Source: Alectoria sarmentosa
Taxonomy: Eukaryota > Ascomycota > Lecanoromycetes > Lecanorales > Parmeliaceae
Direction: 5' to 3'
NCBI GenBank assembly: GCA_009733775.1
Contig: WOGZ01000324.1
Location: 1 to 36,982, forward strand
DNA: 36,982 nt
Positions 1 through 10,727 of the stretch are shown one piece after another. Position 1 is the first letter of the stretch; each line of letters starts with the position of its first letter. Both the position numbers and the translations under genes were made by a program. The notes under the pieces are model-generated. The model was not told the origin of the DNA, ran no database searches, and saw only the letters and a program-made list of their open reading frames with translations.

Positions 1-178
1 TTAAAGTTTTAATTATTAACGCGTTATTGTTATTGTCGCGTTTTTAACTTTTTGTCAAAGCGCGATTTATATCCGATAAGGTTCCCGTAAGATATTCATA
101 TAATAATCGCAAATGATAAATCGTGGGGCGTTGATTGCGCTGATTATAATCCGCTTTCAAAAAATTACGACTTATCAC
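1..178. repeat. Leader module A (1-92) and B (about 97-150) of E0, rearranged relative to E4
   Basis: Module A recurs at about 33811-33898 in the same + orientation, although E0 and E4 otherwise face opposite ways. Module B recurs in inverted orientation at about 33920-33985. So A-then-B in E0 corresponds to B-then-inverted-A in E4. The E0 copy of A is more degraded: TTGTTGAC in E4 is TTATTAAC here. Normal E0/E4 homology starts only at about 180. Confidence 0.75.
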
Positions 179-179
179 T

Positions 180-1940
180 TATCAATTTCAGCTTTTAAAC
201 GATAAATTATATTCATAGCGCAATGATCGAATAACTTTTTAAGAGACCGTTTAACTTTATAAATTGCATCACAATTTCTTATCTAAAAAATAAGAAGATT
301 AAAATTGAATTAATTCAAACGCGCGCTTTTCAATCAATTAATTAAACGTTATTAAACAATATTATTTCATTATCTATGAAACGAGAAAGAGATTATAATA
401 TATAAATTTTACTCTCAAACGACGATTATTATAACATCAATTATCAAATTGTTTTTGACGAAATATTAAATCAAAATCAATAATAACAGCGGGTCGTTTA
501 TAACAACGGGCATTTCGTTACAAAATACGGCTTTTATTATATCAACGGTCGCTATTATATCAACGATCGTTATTATATCAACGATTTCAATATCAATTGT
601 GATTAAGAAAGGGCATAAAAGATTCTTAATTTCTTTAAATTCTAATTCAAAAGATTTAATCACATTCATCAATTACACTTTTCATCGAAATAAATTCAAA
701 TATTTTAAACATTTTCCTTCTTCTTTTATAAATCAAAACAAATTTAAACGTCTTCGCAATTTCACGCTTATTATATCTTTAAACATTTCTTAAAAAGAAT
801 TTCGAGCTCAATTCAAAAAAGCTCGATTAACAAAACGCATTTTCAAATGCGATTTCCCTTTTTATAATCAAACATTAAATAAAGTTTATTATTAATTTAA
901 AACGCGCCCGAAAAGCAAAGGGCGCGATTATATATTTGTTTATTTATTTAATAACATTATAATTCTCGATATTTTTATTCGCGAATCTTCTCTCGAATTA
1001 ATTAACAATGAAAATCTTTTTGAAATTATCGTTTAATTTATTAAATTCAATTTTTTCATTAACATTCAAATTTTACGTGCTTTTAATAACATATCAAAGT
1101 TATTATATTCAAAAAAATCGTTAATGTGAAGTTCAATAACGATCTTTCACTTTATATTAAAAAATTTAAAAAATTCAAAGGCCTTCAAATATGATTTTAA
1201 AAAATGCGACAATTTTTTACGTTATAACGTTTTATCAAATTCATCAAAATAGAATAAAATAAAATTTTCATTATATTTGTTATTTTTAAAAACATTTTAT
1301 TCAACGAGCTCACGACAATAATTGATATCGTCGAAAAAAAAAATTAAATGAGATTTAAGACATAAATTTATATCAATATCATTAAAAATCGTTTTGAAAA
1401 CAACTTATTTGTGAATTATAAAGATGAAATCAATGTGTATATTTTATAAAATGTTATTTATAAAAATAATAAATTTAAAGGTTTTAATATATTCAATAAT
1501 TTATATCATTAATTATTTAAATTAAATTTTGATTAATGCAAAAATGCAATTAATTTTATCGTTTATCTCAAAAACATTTATAATAATATCATAAATCTAT
1601 CATTTAAATTGAAATTAAAAATTAATTTTTTCATTTTTCATTTTTATACGAACTTGAGTAAATCGAATAACGTTTATTTTATTTATTATATTCAAAATCA
1701 TAAATTCATAAATAATGTTAATATTAAAATAATTTATTCATTGAAATACATTATTATTCGATTTATTTAAATTATAATCAATCTTTTTTTTAAGCGTTAA
1801 GAATTTATCTTTGCGTTCGCTATTTAGCGTTTCTCTCGTTTTATTATTTTAATTTTAATTTTAAGATATGTTATCATTATTGAGTTTTAAAAAAGCGTTA
1901 TATTTGATCTTAATAATAAGATTATTTAAAAGCTTATCAA
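180..1940 (+). pseudogene. E0 leader and N-terminal Gag region, remnant
   Basis: This stretch lies between the leader module and the Gag zinc knuckle and is matched by the inverted E4 sequence from 33626 leftwards. I cannot follow a clean Gag reading through it because stops are dense in every frame. A triplicated 18-bp motif at about 535-590 (ATTATATCAACG plus a variable tail) is also seen, inverted, at 33215-33265. The short open frames here are shadows. Confidence 0.55.
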
Positions 1941-2215
1941 ATATTGCACTCATTGCAAGAAACACTATCATATTAAATCGAAATGCGATTAACTCTTTGA
2001 TAAGAGTTGTTAAAACAATGATAATTTTAACGACGATAACGATAGAAGAAATGACGGCAATAATGACAATAATAACGATGATAATAATGATGATAATAAA
2101 TTCAAAAACAAAAAGGATAGCGATCGAAGAGATGATAAATTTAATAACAAAAAACGTCGTCGCAAAAATCGAAACTTTATCGAATCTTTTGACAATCAAA
2201 GGGAAATCATAATTG
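1941..2215 (+). pseudogene. E0 Gag C-terminal part with CCHC zinc knuckle
   Basis: At 1945-1986 the frame reads CTHCKKHYHIKSKC, a complete CX2CX4HX4C knuckle, the nucleocapsid RNA-binding motif of Gag. It is followed by a low-complexity Asp/Asn-rich linker (about 2028-2105) and a basic patch KKRRRKNRN (about 2145-2175), then a stop near 2255. In E4 the same knuckle (31811-31852) has lost two Cys and one His, all changed to Tyr. Longer open frames here (1868-2212 plus strand, 1861-2199 minus strand) are in other frames and are shadows. The knuckle is intact but the surrounding frame is broken. Confidence 0.85.
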
Positions 2216-2939
2216 TTTTTATGATTAAAATAAATAATTCATCACTTTCGCGATGAGCGATGAATTATGTTTATTTTTAACATTTCACGCTCAACAAAAA
2301 TTATTTCATATAATATCACGTTTTCGATTTCAAATTAAATAATGTTTATTTTATTAAAGATATTAAAAGCGCTCGCATTTTCATTAATGTCGATAAAATA
2401 CGCATTAACATCGTTATCGATGATTAAAAAAAAAGCTTATTTTCATAAATGTTCTTTTTATTTTAAATTTATCTTTAAATTTAATCTTTTAAAGATAATT
2501 GATGCGTAATAACATTTCAATGAAATTTATATAAAACGATATCGAATTTAATAATTATAATATCATCGTTTAATTATAAAGCAATAATCTTTATTGTTTA
2601 CGTTTATGAAAATTTAATTAAACTTTAATTGTTTTCAAATAATCATTAATGTTTATATTTATATTTAAATAATATAACATCAAATTCGTTATGTTTTATA
2701 TCATTTTTAAACATAAAAAACATTTCAATTCGATGAATAACGTTATTTCTTCGTCAATTTATTTCGATTTTTTTTTCGAATTTAAATCTCGATGTTACAT
2801 CGCGTAAAATCAACGATTAAACTTTTAATTTATAATATGTTCGCATAAATCATTTAAAACATTAAAACGTTTATAAATTAATCAAATTATTTAAAAACAT
2901 TAATTTATTCAAAATTATCATTAATAAAGAGTTTTATAT
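2216..2939 (+). pseudogene. E0 protease and pre-integrase interval
   Basis: By position between Gag and integrase this should hold the aspartic protease and the start of integrase. I could not recognise the protease active-site motif in this copy, although E5 shows a remnant in the equivalent interval. Stops are frequent in all frames. Confidence 0.45.
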
Positions 2940-3680
2940 TTTTTACGCAATTAAAAAAGCGCAAAAAACGTCACACAAATCTCATATTCGCTTTAAAAAA
3001 AGATTTTCAAATTTAATTCATAACGATATTTACGATTTCATCATTTCTCGCGATCGCTTTAATAATAAATATTTTATTATTTTCATTAACGATTAAAATA
3101 AACGTTTTAAAATTAAAATCATTAAATATAAAAACGAAATGTTTTTTATTTTCAAACGTTATCAAATTAAAAATCAACATAAAAATGTTATTATTAAACG
3201 TTTTTGAATTAATTATAATGATGAATATAAAAACTTTGATTTTGATATTTATCGTATTAATTATAACATCACGTAAAAAATTATTTATTTTGAAAATCTC
3301 GAATAAAATAAAATCGTTGAATAATTTAATTAAGCGTTTTTCAACATTATTAACATTATTATTAAAAACATTAATCTTAATTGAAAATATTAATCAAAAC
3401 TTATATTAATCGTTAATTATTTTCATAATCGAAATCTTATATAATCGCGCAAATTCATTTTATATCAAATTTATATAAATTATAAATCTCATTTAAATCA
3501 TATACGTCACATTAAAATTTTAAACTTTATTATTTTGCGTAAACTCATTATTAATTAAAAAAAAAATCAAAAACGCGCTATTAAAAGAATCTTTATCGAT
3601 TACGAAAACGATCATATTTATCATATGTTGTTATTAAATAATAACATCATTCGATCTTTTAAAATCATTTGAGATTTGAA
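2940..3680 (+). pseudogene. E0 integrase remnant
   Basis: The frame near 2940-3420 shows a pre-integrase segment KTSHKSHIRFKKR, then HNDIYDF where the family has the first catalytic Asp (HSDL/I..GP), then NNKYFIIFIND, then ENLE-stop-NKIVE-stop-FN, matching the conserved P-EQNG-VER-N block with Trp/Gln/Arg positions turned to stops. At 3575-3670 RIFIDYENDHIYHML matches the integrase C-terminal GY..YRL block. The enzyme would insert the cDNA into the genome. The 74-codon open frame at 3185-3409 overlaps it in a different frame and is a shadow. Confidence 0.85.
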
Positions 3681-4119
3681 AAAAAAAAATTCTTTATTTG
3701 ATTTATAATTATCAATTAATTCAATTATGAAAAAAAATGATTCGACGCTTATAACGCCTTTCGTTATTGAAAATTAATTATTTATAAACGAAATGAACGT
3801 TAATGAATTTATTTAATTATTTAAATTTAAACCCTTTGCAGTTATAAAGTTCACAAATCTTTTTAAAATCGACGTATCAATTCTTAATTCGTCGTCATCA
3901 TCAACACTCATTTTTCAAAACGATGTGTTAAATAATGCGTTATCGTTTTATTTAAATCATCTTTATCTTATACCGCGCGGTTTTTTATCAAATTTTATTT
4001 AATTTTATACGATGATTATTCAAGTTATTAACGTAATAAAATTATATAAATCAAAAATTTATAAAGAAATCATTATTAATAACTTTTATCGAAAATAATG
4101 AAAAAATGACATAATCGAA
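3681..4119 (+). pseudogene. E0 integrase-RT linker
   Basis: In copia elements a poorly conserved linker separates integrase from RT. Nothing specific is readable here; stops are dense and no motif stands out. Confidence 0.45.
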
Positions 4120-4800
4120 AAAAATGATTCTTTATTAAAAAATGAGACTTAAAAACTTATCGATTTATTTAAAAAGCGTATTATTTTTTGTGATAAATAA
4201 ATTTATATCATTAAGCGCGAAACTCGCGACGAAGTTATTCGTTTCAAAATTCATTAAATAATTCATAATTTCGAATAACGAAAAGGCTTAAATTTTAATA
4301 AAATTTTCGTTTTAATAATTAAATTTATATTTTATAAAATGATCTTTATCTTAATCATTATCGAGAATTGAAATTTAAAATAAATAAACGTCAAAATCGC
4401 TTTTTTTTACGATAATGTTAAAAAAAAAATTTATATAAAACAATTCATTAAATATGTTTTAAAAAAACATTTTAATAAAATTTATAAATTTAATAAGACC
4501 CTTTATAATTTAAAATAATCTTTTCGAATTTAATATAACATTTTTATTAAATACATAAAAGAAATTGATCTCGTTTTTATTAATATCGATTTCAACTTTT
4601 TTATTAATTTAAACATTAATATTATTATCGCTCTTTATGTGAACGATATCTTTATCATTAATTCATCTCGATTTAAAATTCAACGAATTAAAAATATTCT
4701 TAATATCAAATTCAAAATAAACGATCTCGATTTTTATAATTATTATTTGAAAATAATAATAATTCGCGATTATATTAATCGAATTTTATAATTAAGATAA
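4120..4800 (+). pseudogene. E0 reverse transcriptase remnant
   Basis: One frame carries most of the copia-type RT (family RVT_2). It starts with NET-stop-KLIDL (Trp to stop), then DEVIRFK, FYKMIFIL, NVKIAFFYDNV, YNLK-stop-SFRI-stop-YN (Gln and Trp to stops). The active-site box YVND at 4636-4647 replaces canonical YVDD, so the second catalytic Asp is Asn. A tail FKINDLDFYNYYL follows. It is clearly RT but cannot be functional. Confidence 0.9.
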
Positions 4801-4939
4801 TTCGTTTATATCGAGCGTTTTTTTTATATTTATAAAATGTGAAAAATTAAAATAAAATTTATTTTAATAAAAATCAATTTACGATCGATATTTATCGAAA
4901 AAAAAATATAATTTTCAAAAAACTTTTTCAAATTTATTA

Positions 4940-5470
4940 ATCGATTATTAAATCTTTTATATACCTTATGCTCGATATCAAATTTGATATTATCTTCGCT
5001 GTTTTAATCGTTTTTCGATACGCTTTTAAATTTATCGAGACTCATTATGTTATTATTAAATGTATTTTTCAATATTTGAAAAAGATTATTAATTAACATT
5101 TTATTTATAAAAATACGTTTTAAGAATTCATCGATTATATTAATTTCAATTAAATTAATAATCACGATATTCGCAAATCAATCTTAAATTACGTTTTCAA
5201 TTTGAAAAATGAGATTATCAATTAATCATTTAAATGATAATTTATAATCGTATTATTTATTTATGAGATCGAATATATCAATTAAACGTAAATCGTCAAA
5301 AAAATCATTTGATTAAAAAGTCTTTTAAATCAAATCCGCCTCAATGAGACGTTTTAAATAATTATTATTTATAATAATAATTAAAACGTAATTGCGTTTA
5401 TTAAAAACCCTCAGCATTATAATCATATTAAATATATCAACATTCAACATCATTGAATACGTGATTAAAT
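4940..5470 (+). pseudogene. E0 RNase H domain, first part
   Basis: Readable pieces in order are THYVIIKCIFQYLKK, then NHDIRKSILNYVFNLKN (the D..RKS.SGYVF block), then NVIAFIKNPQHYNHIKYI and NIQHH, the copia RNase H signature around the conserved KHI.I..H. The domain stops at 5470, exactly where the E5 LTR starts, and continues at 12585. Confidence 0.85.
5466..5470. repeat. Target-site duplication TAAAT (left of E5)
   Basis: TAAAT directly precedes the left E5 LTR and is repeated directly after the right one at 12585-12589. Removing E5 and one copy restores continuous RNase H sequence, matching E4 near 28350. Confidence 0.95.
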
Positions 5471-5583
5471 TGTGGAAATATGATGTAAGACACTTCGTTA
5501 TATTACTCTAAGAGTGCTATAAAGAAAAGTGCGACCTATACTACGAGCGCATACGCCCGAGTCACATAACCTAAATTTCAACA
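5471..5583 (-). repeat. E5 3' LTR (113 bp)
   Basis: The sequence starts TGTGGAAATATG and ends AAATTTCAACA on the plus strand. It aligns end to end without gaps to 12472-12584. I count 15 differences, all transitions. In sense it starts TGTTGAAATT and ends CCACA. Confidence 0.95.
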
Positions 5584-5593
5584 CTCCCCTTCG
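5584..5593 (-). promoter_or_regulatory. E5 polypurine tract
   Basis: In sense the bases GCGAAGGGGAG abut the 3' LTR start. A purine run in this place primes plus-strand DNA synthesis in LTR retrotransposons. The equivalent tracts are GAAGGGAAA in E1 and GTGGGAG in E0. Confidence 0.8.
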
Positions 5594-6720
5594 CACGCAT
5601 ACTCCTAAAAAAAATCAAAAATCGAACGTCGAATAAATAAAATGAATCGAGCGTCAAATAATTACAATGAACCTAGCGCCGAGCAATTAATGTGAAACCA
5701 TTTTTATACATCTCCCTTACCCTTTATACGCTCGATAAAAACCCGAATTTCAAACACGAGATCCGAAACTCGCGATGTTCAAAATCGAATAAAAACAATA
5801 AAAATTCGAAAAAGGATGTGATCATTTTTTCCATAAACCACCCTTATTTTATAAACCATTTTTATTTCTTATGCATCACCCCTTTCCCCCCTTATAAACA
5901 TTCGAATTTCAAAAACGAAATTCGAAACTCGCGATATTCAAAGCCGGGTAAGAAAAATAAAAATCGAAAATCTGAAAACGATTATGTTCTTTTGAACATA
6001 TTCGTCACGATATCACATAAAAAAAATTCCACTTTTTGACGAAAAATCGTTTTTTGATAAATTTATTTTCAGTTCATCTAATGCATATCAAAAATCGATT
6101 AACATATAATCGATGAATATATGTGAGAGTTTATTTTTCGATTGAACGAAATATTCCGAATTGCATATGCATATATATGCATATATACGATCGACTGCAA
6201 GACTCGTAAAAGTTATTCTAAAATATTGATGCTTGACAATAATGATTAATAGAATATATATAAGTTATAATCGATACATTGCGACAATAATGATAATAAT
6301 GATAATGACCATAACGTTTAAGGGTATGAATACGATAATTCTAAGAGCATGAATATGATGATCTTAAAAGACATAAATATGATGACCTTAATGAGAATAT
6401 TCAAGGCGATTAATGAAAAAACGACGACAACGATCTTTTGAATAACGTCGCAGATCTCAAATTTGAATCGAACATAAGAATAGATCTTTCAAAAAGAGAC
6501 TTATATGTTTAATGATTATAACTGCAATAACGATAAATCAACTTCTGATATTATGATGATATGATGAAATTTTGACACGTCAAGATTGATATTGAGGTTC
6601 TGCGAATAATTTCGATCTCAATCGATCACCCGAAATGTGAAAATCAATGAAATCGCTCCTCTAAAATTGAGGGCGTTGAATAATAATAACGAGACGATTT
6701 AAATAGTCTTAAATGAATGA
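5594..6720 (-). repeat. E5 3' untranslated region with internal duplication and hairpin
   Basis: There is no coding signal. Two copies of a segment (about 5740-5815 and 5905-5975, offset about 165 bp, both containing CGAAACTCGCGAT) form a direct duplication absent from E0, E1 and E4. A perfect hairpin TATGTTC-TTTT-GAACATA lies at 5983-6000. TATGCATA-rich alternating sequence follows at about 6160-6190, then an AATGAT microsatellite at about 6285-6308. Near 6320-6400 a 23-24 bp unit (TAAGAGCATGAATATGATGA-like) repeats three times. The 115-codon plus-strand frame at 5692-6039 only reflects the duplication and is not a gene. Confidence 0.75.
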
Positions 6721-7420
6721 TATAAGATTATTTTCATTTCAAGGGCATCGCGAAAGATAACAAATTTGTCGAGACATAAAATCTTAATAAGATCATCAAT
6801 CATTTATTTGTTAATGAAAACATATTAAACATTCATAATATCATTATTAACTTTTTCACGTATAAAATAATGAGCGATATTAATGTGTTTAATGCGAATA
6901 TAAAATTGAGCGTTTTTTGCGAAGGCGATTGCGTTTTGATTGTCTTCAAAGATCATAATAATTTTGAAATTTGAATCGTCAAATCGTAAAAGTTGATTAA
7001 AGAAATTTTTTAATCAAATAACTTTCTTAATAATTTGCGTTTGATCGATATATTTTATTTTATAAATGAATAATATTATAATGATTTAACGCTTGCTTAA
7101 TTAATTAATAACGTTATTATTCAAATTAAATAAATAATCGAAAATGAATTTTCGAATTGAATTCTCAATTCAATCAAAATCAATATAATCGAATAAATTC
7201 TTCAAAAAGCCTTTATATACAAGTTCATAATATATTATGTCTTTGAAATATCGAAAAATTCGAATAATCATATTTTAATGCGTTAAAATAAGATTAATTG
7301 AATATCGATTAATTAAAGAGATAACATAGACGATATCGAGACGAGTTCTCAATATAACGTATATGAGAAAGTTCATAATGAATTGATATTTTTCACGAAA
7401 CTTTTTGAGAGTTACGTATT
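6721..7420 (-). pseudogene. E5 RNase H remnant
   Basis: At 6840-6966 the minus strand reads EDNQNAIAFAKNAQF, then IRIKHINIAHYFIREKV, an uninterrupted copia RNase H signature (the EDN of the active site, then KHI.I..H..RE). It continues to a C-terminal tail with DDLIKIL and DKFVIFRDALEM to about 6725, where copia polyproteins end. The upstream part to about 7420 is the RT-RNase H connection and is more damaged. This is the best preserved RNase H in the window. Confidence 0.9.
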
Positions 7421-8690
7421 TCTCTTCAACGAACGTTAATTTACGATTGATTTCGAATAATGTATTGATAAAAATGAGATTTCAACACTTGAAGTGATTG
7501 AAAAAGCGTATAATATATACTTTTTATCTTAAACGAATAATGTTATTACGATGATTTCTTTTAACGATCATATTCAAATAAAAAACGCATAATTTTAAAT
7601 CTGATATATAAAATTTGACGTTTAAAGCATCTTTGATTCGTTTGATAACGATTTTATTGCGATTTATAATTAAAATATCATCGACGTAAAACGTCATAAT
7701 GATTTTTTTTTTAAGGTTCATAAACACATTATTATTCGATTCGATAAAATTAAGATCGAATTTCTTTATATAAACGAAAAAATGTTGATATTAAATTTTA
7801 AAAGATTGTTTTAAATTATAAAGAGTCTTATTCAATTTGCAAACCTTAATATTATCTTTATTAAAGTCGTCAAATTGTTACACATAAATGTTCTCTTAAA
7901 CATCGTTATAAAAAAAGGCGATTTTAACGTTCATTTATTTTATATTTTAATTCATAATCGCCGCAAACGCAAAGATCGCTTTATAATTTATAAATTTTAT
8001 CATCGACGCGAAAATATTATAATAATCACGATCTTTTTATTATTCGAATTCTTAAATAACTCAACGTGTCTTATAACGAATGACTTTTTTTTTAAAACCT
8101 CGCTTTATGATATAAATTCAACGATCTTTAAAGATATGAGCCCTTAAAAACGTTTAAATAAAACATTAAATGTTATTGTTTATGAGAGATTTATATTCAT
8201 CTCGCATATTAATCTCTTAATTCATATAAGACAAATTATTAAAAATCGTTTATTCGTAAGTTATAAACTCGAAAATGTTAAGTTTATTAATATGATTCGC
8301 AAAAAAGACAAAGACAGCGAAAGTTCTCATTAAAGAATTAAATGATAAATCACGAAAATCCGAAATAATGAGATCTCTATGATTATTAAATATCTTTTAA
8401 ATAATTTTATACTCAAGATGTTCTCGCACAATTCTCATTTCAATAAATATCGATAAAGAGAAAATAATAATAGATCTGGCGATTGATGTAATAGATTTGA
8501 TAAATGTTATAAACACACGCATTATAATAACAACAAAATGAAATCTTTAAGGGCGATTAGCGATTGACGGTGAAATATCCGCTAACAATAATCAATTCGA
8601 TTTAATCGAAATTATAGATTCAACGTCTGATAATACAATAATACATTATTTATTTAATATCTTTTTCGTAATGAATATTGATATAAAAAA
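7421..8690 (-). pseudogene. E5 reverse transcriptase remnant with intact YVDD
   Basis: The open frame at 7524-7727 contains the catalytic box YVDD at 7677-7688 followed by ILIINRNKIVIKRIKDAL, the RT palm of copia elements. Further upstream (sense) at about 7870-8110 the frame reads RDYYNIFASM, INYKAIFAFAAIMN and NVKIAFFYNDV with stops at expected Trp and Gln. This is the only copy here whose YVDD is unchanged. The 90-codon plus-strand frame at 7875-8147 is a shadow. Confidence 0.9.
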
Positions 8691-8693
8691 ACG

Positions 8694-9026
8694 TTAACAT
8701 TTATTTGAAAACTTATGAGTTTTAATCTTCTTTTCGAGGTTCATAAAATGTGAACGTTTTTTAATAAAATGCATATCGTTAACGCGAATAATCTTCTTTT
8801 TAATTAAATTATAAAAACGAAAAATGAATTCATTTTCGTAATTTAAAAGAATACATTTCTCATTTTTATTTATAAGTTTTTTTTGAATACGTTTTAAAGC
8901 GTAAACGATGAAATTAATGATACGCAAATAAAAAAAAATAAGTTTACGATGATAAAAGGTTTCGAAAAATATAATAATAATTTTAATGTTAAAAAAACGT
9001 ATCGTTAAATAATTGATTATAATCAT
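8694..9026 (-). pseudogene. E5 integrase C-terminal fragment (110 codons)
   Basis: Residues about 21-80 match the copia integrase tail: ETFYHRKL (family ..E..Y/F..KP), INFIVYALKRIQKKL (GC.AY....R.KL), NEKCILLNYENE (..CIFLGY), FRFYNLIKKKIIRVNDM (YRLY....KI..SRDV). Stops before and after separate it from the integrase core. It is one of the longer uninterrupted frames of the window and shows that E5 suffered less RIP. Confidence 0.85.
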
Positions 9027-9167
9027 TATTTTAGATCAAAAGAATTTATTAAGATTGGAATTTAACAAGATTAAATAAACCTTATTCATCAAAGTTTAAT
9101 CAAATCGCTCGACGACGCCATTCATTTCGAAATTGTTTATGATAATAAATTCCTATTTGATACCCGA

Positions 9168-9536
9168 TTAAATAAAACATTCAAAAAAAACTTTGTTGAT
9201 ATATTTGTTTTCATTATCGAGATAAATGCGATTAATTCGATAATCACGAGATTTCAAATAAATTTTAAAACGCAAAAATATAATAAGGATCTCACTTTTG
9301 TAACGAATATAATAGATTTTAAAATAACAAATGAAATCATTTTTGAACATTATAAAATATTTATAATCGTTAAATTCAATAAAAATCAAAAACTCAATAA
9401 GATCGTTATAAACAAATTCGCTCGATAAGATATCGAGCGTTATAAAATTATTATAAGAGATTGTTTTTTGACGATTCATCATATAGCATTCGTAAATATA
9501 TTTCTCGATAATGTTTTTAAAGAAATTCACATTCAT
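9168..9536 (-). pseudogene. E5 integrase core fragment (122 codons)
   Basis: The frame starts in the pre-integrase zinc region (ECYMMNRQKTI, where the family has C..C..GKQ-R). It then reads YNDLIEF with the first catalytic Asp at residue 45, YKYFIMFKNDF, and LDNENKYIN with the second catalytic Asp at residue 107. The 61-residue spacing fits the DDE core. The Glu lies beyond the frame end, in the damaged 9027-9167 stretch. Confidence 0.9.
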
Positions 9537-10085
9537 AATAATATTAAAAAGCTTATTAAGATTTTATTAATTTAAATAATTTATATGAGCATATTATAAT
9601 TGATGGATCGAATTTGAAGAAACGTTATAAACAATCAAAACATTATTGTTTTCTTATAAATTTAAAAAAAACAAATCGCGATTTCAAATATCGATTAAGA
9701 TGATATTATCTTAAATTAAGACACAATCTTTTTTATAAAAGACGACTTTAATATCAACATTTAAAAGCTTTTTAATCGATAGAAAATTAACATTCATATT
9801 CGATACGTGCAAGACATTGAGAATCATTAAAATAACGCGTTTGTCATTAACATTGCAATTAAAATTAATGATATTATAAATAAAAGATTGAATTTTAGCG
9901 TTTTTAATGTCTTTGATAAATTGAGATTAAATCTTGATATAAATAATGAATATTAAATAATCGATAAAAAAATGACGAGTGTAATCAAAATCTATCATAA
10001 CTCGAATATCGAGATTTATAAATTTAATAAATGATAATTTTTTGTTCAAATTAGGGTTTATTATTAAATTAATAAAATTTTTATT
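9537..10085 (-). pseudogene. E5 protease and GAG-pre-integrase remnant
   Basis: At about 9972-10002 the minus strand reads MIDFDYTRHFF, the place and spacing of the retropepsin motif D-S/T-GA-T-H-M, with the Gly position now Asp and the Ala position Tyr. Downstream come VILMILNVLHVSNMNVNFLSIDKKL (split around 9790-9870) and NRDLFFLNL, matching the conserved V.L.DVLYVP.L..NLLSV block after copia protease. The protease would be inactive. Confidence 0.75.
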
Positions 10086-10316
10086 TTAATTCGCTTGATT
10101 AATTATATTCAAAATGTTAAAATTATTCGAAATGAAATTCGAATAATTTTGTTCGTTCAATTCATTCAAGAATATTATATGAATATGAAAATAATCGTTT
10201 TTTTTTGGAATATATGTTATATTGATGTTAAGATAATTATTTTCTTTTGAAGCGAAGGCGTTAAATGACGCTTCTTTGATACATTTGCGCTTGACATTTA
10301 AAATATCAATGCTCAT
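10086..10316 (-). pseudogene. E5 Gag-protease linker fragment (76 codons)
   Basis: This open frame lies between the Gag zinc region and the protease. It contains no motif I recognise (KRKCIKEASFNAFASKENN near its start). Its place suggests Gag C-terminal or linker sequence of the polyprotein. Confidence 0.5.
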
Positions 10317-10352
10317 ATAAATGACATTAATTTACGTCTTTTTCTTCTTTTC

Positions 10353-10727
10353 TTATTCATTTATGAACTTCTCAAATTTCAAATAAAAAAACTTGATCCA
10401 ACATTTAATAAAGAGATGCTTGAATTTACGATCAACGATCTTATAAAAAGCACAAGTTTCGCGATTGATAAAATCAAAATCGTCGAAATCGCCCTTAACG
10501 AATTGTTTGTTTTTATCATTATCATTGCGATGGGCGAGCATAACAACATCACCCTCTTTGATTACGAGCATACGACGCTTTTCATTCATTACGTCGTAAA
10601 TGATTAAATCGAATTTGATTGCATTCGGATTATAAAACACATGAATTTGAATATAAATTGTCATAAAGATATTATAAACTTCATCGAGTCTTATAAAAAA
10701 GAATTGAATAAAATAAGACTTCAACAA
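10353..10727 (-). pseudogene. E5 Gag C-terminal fragment with degraded zinc knuckle (124 codons)
   Basis: Near its C-terminus it reads CAFYKIVDRKFKHLFIKCW, which resembles the Gag knuckle C-X2-C-Xn-H-X4-C-W with the second Cys changed to Tyr and a longer central spacing. The middle is charged (HRNDNDKNKQFVKGDFDD). The context, 900 bp upstream of the integrase core in sense, fits nucleocapsid. The 63-codon plus-strand frame inside it is a shadow. Confidence 0.7.

Larger units (their letters stand above)
1..5470 (+). mobile_element. E0: RIP-degraded Ty1/copia retrotransposon, 5' and central part
   Basis: Sense-strand copia order is legible through many stops: Gag CCHC knuckle near 1945, integrase core at 2940-3430, integrase C-terminal part at 3575-3670, RT at 4120-4800, and RNase H from about 4940. 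RNase H is cut at 5470 by insertion of E5 and resumes at 12585. The 5' LTR is not in the window; positions 1-178 are a rearranged leader (see the A/B module). From about 180 on, the sequence is an inverted homologue of E4 read from 33626 leftwards. Stops replace expected Trp and Gln codons, as RIP does. No protein can be made from it. Confidence 0.9.

Noticed and set aside
1868..2212. 114-codon ORF as a membrane-like protein gene
   Set aside because: It is in another frame of the copia Gag region, and its Ile/Met richness comes from the AT bias and Asp/Asn repeats; the true frame shows the CCHC knuckle.
5471..5583. Short LTRs as MITEs because CAACA/TGTTG ends look like inverted termini
   Set aside because: They occur in pairs at the ends of elements with PBS and purine tracts and 5-bp duplications, so they are LTRs.
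5692..6039. 115-codon ORF as a repeat protein
   Set aside because: It lies in the untranslated 3' region of E5 on the antisense strand; its internal repeat mirrors a DNA duplication, and other copies do not keep the frame.
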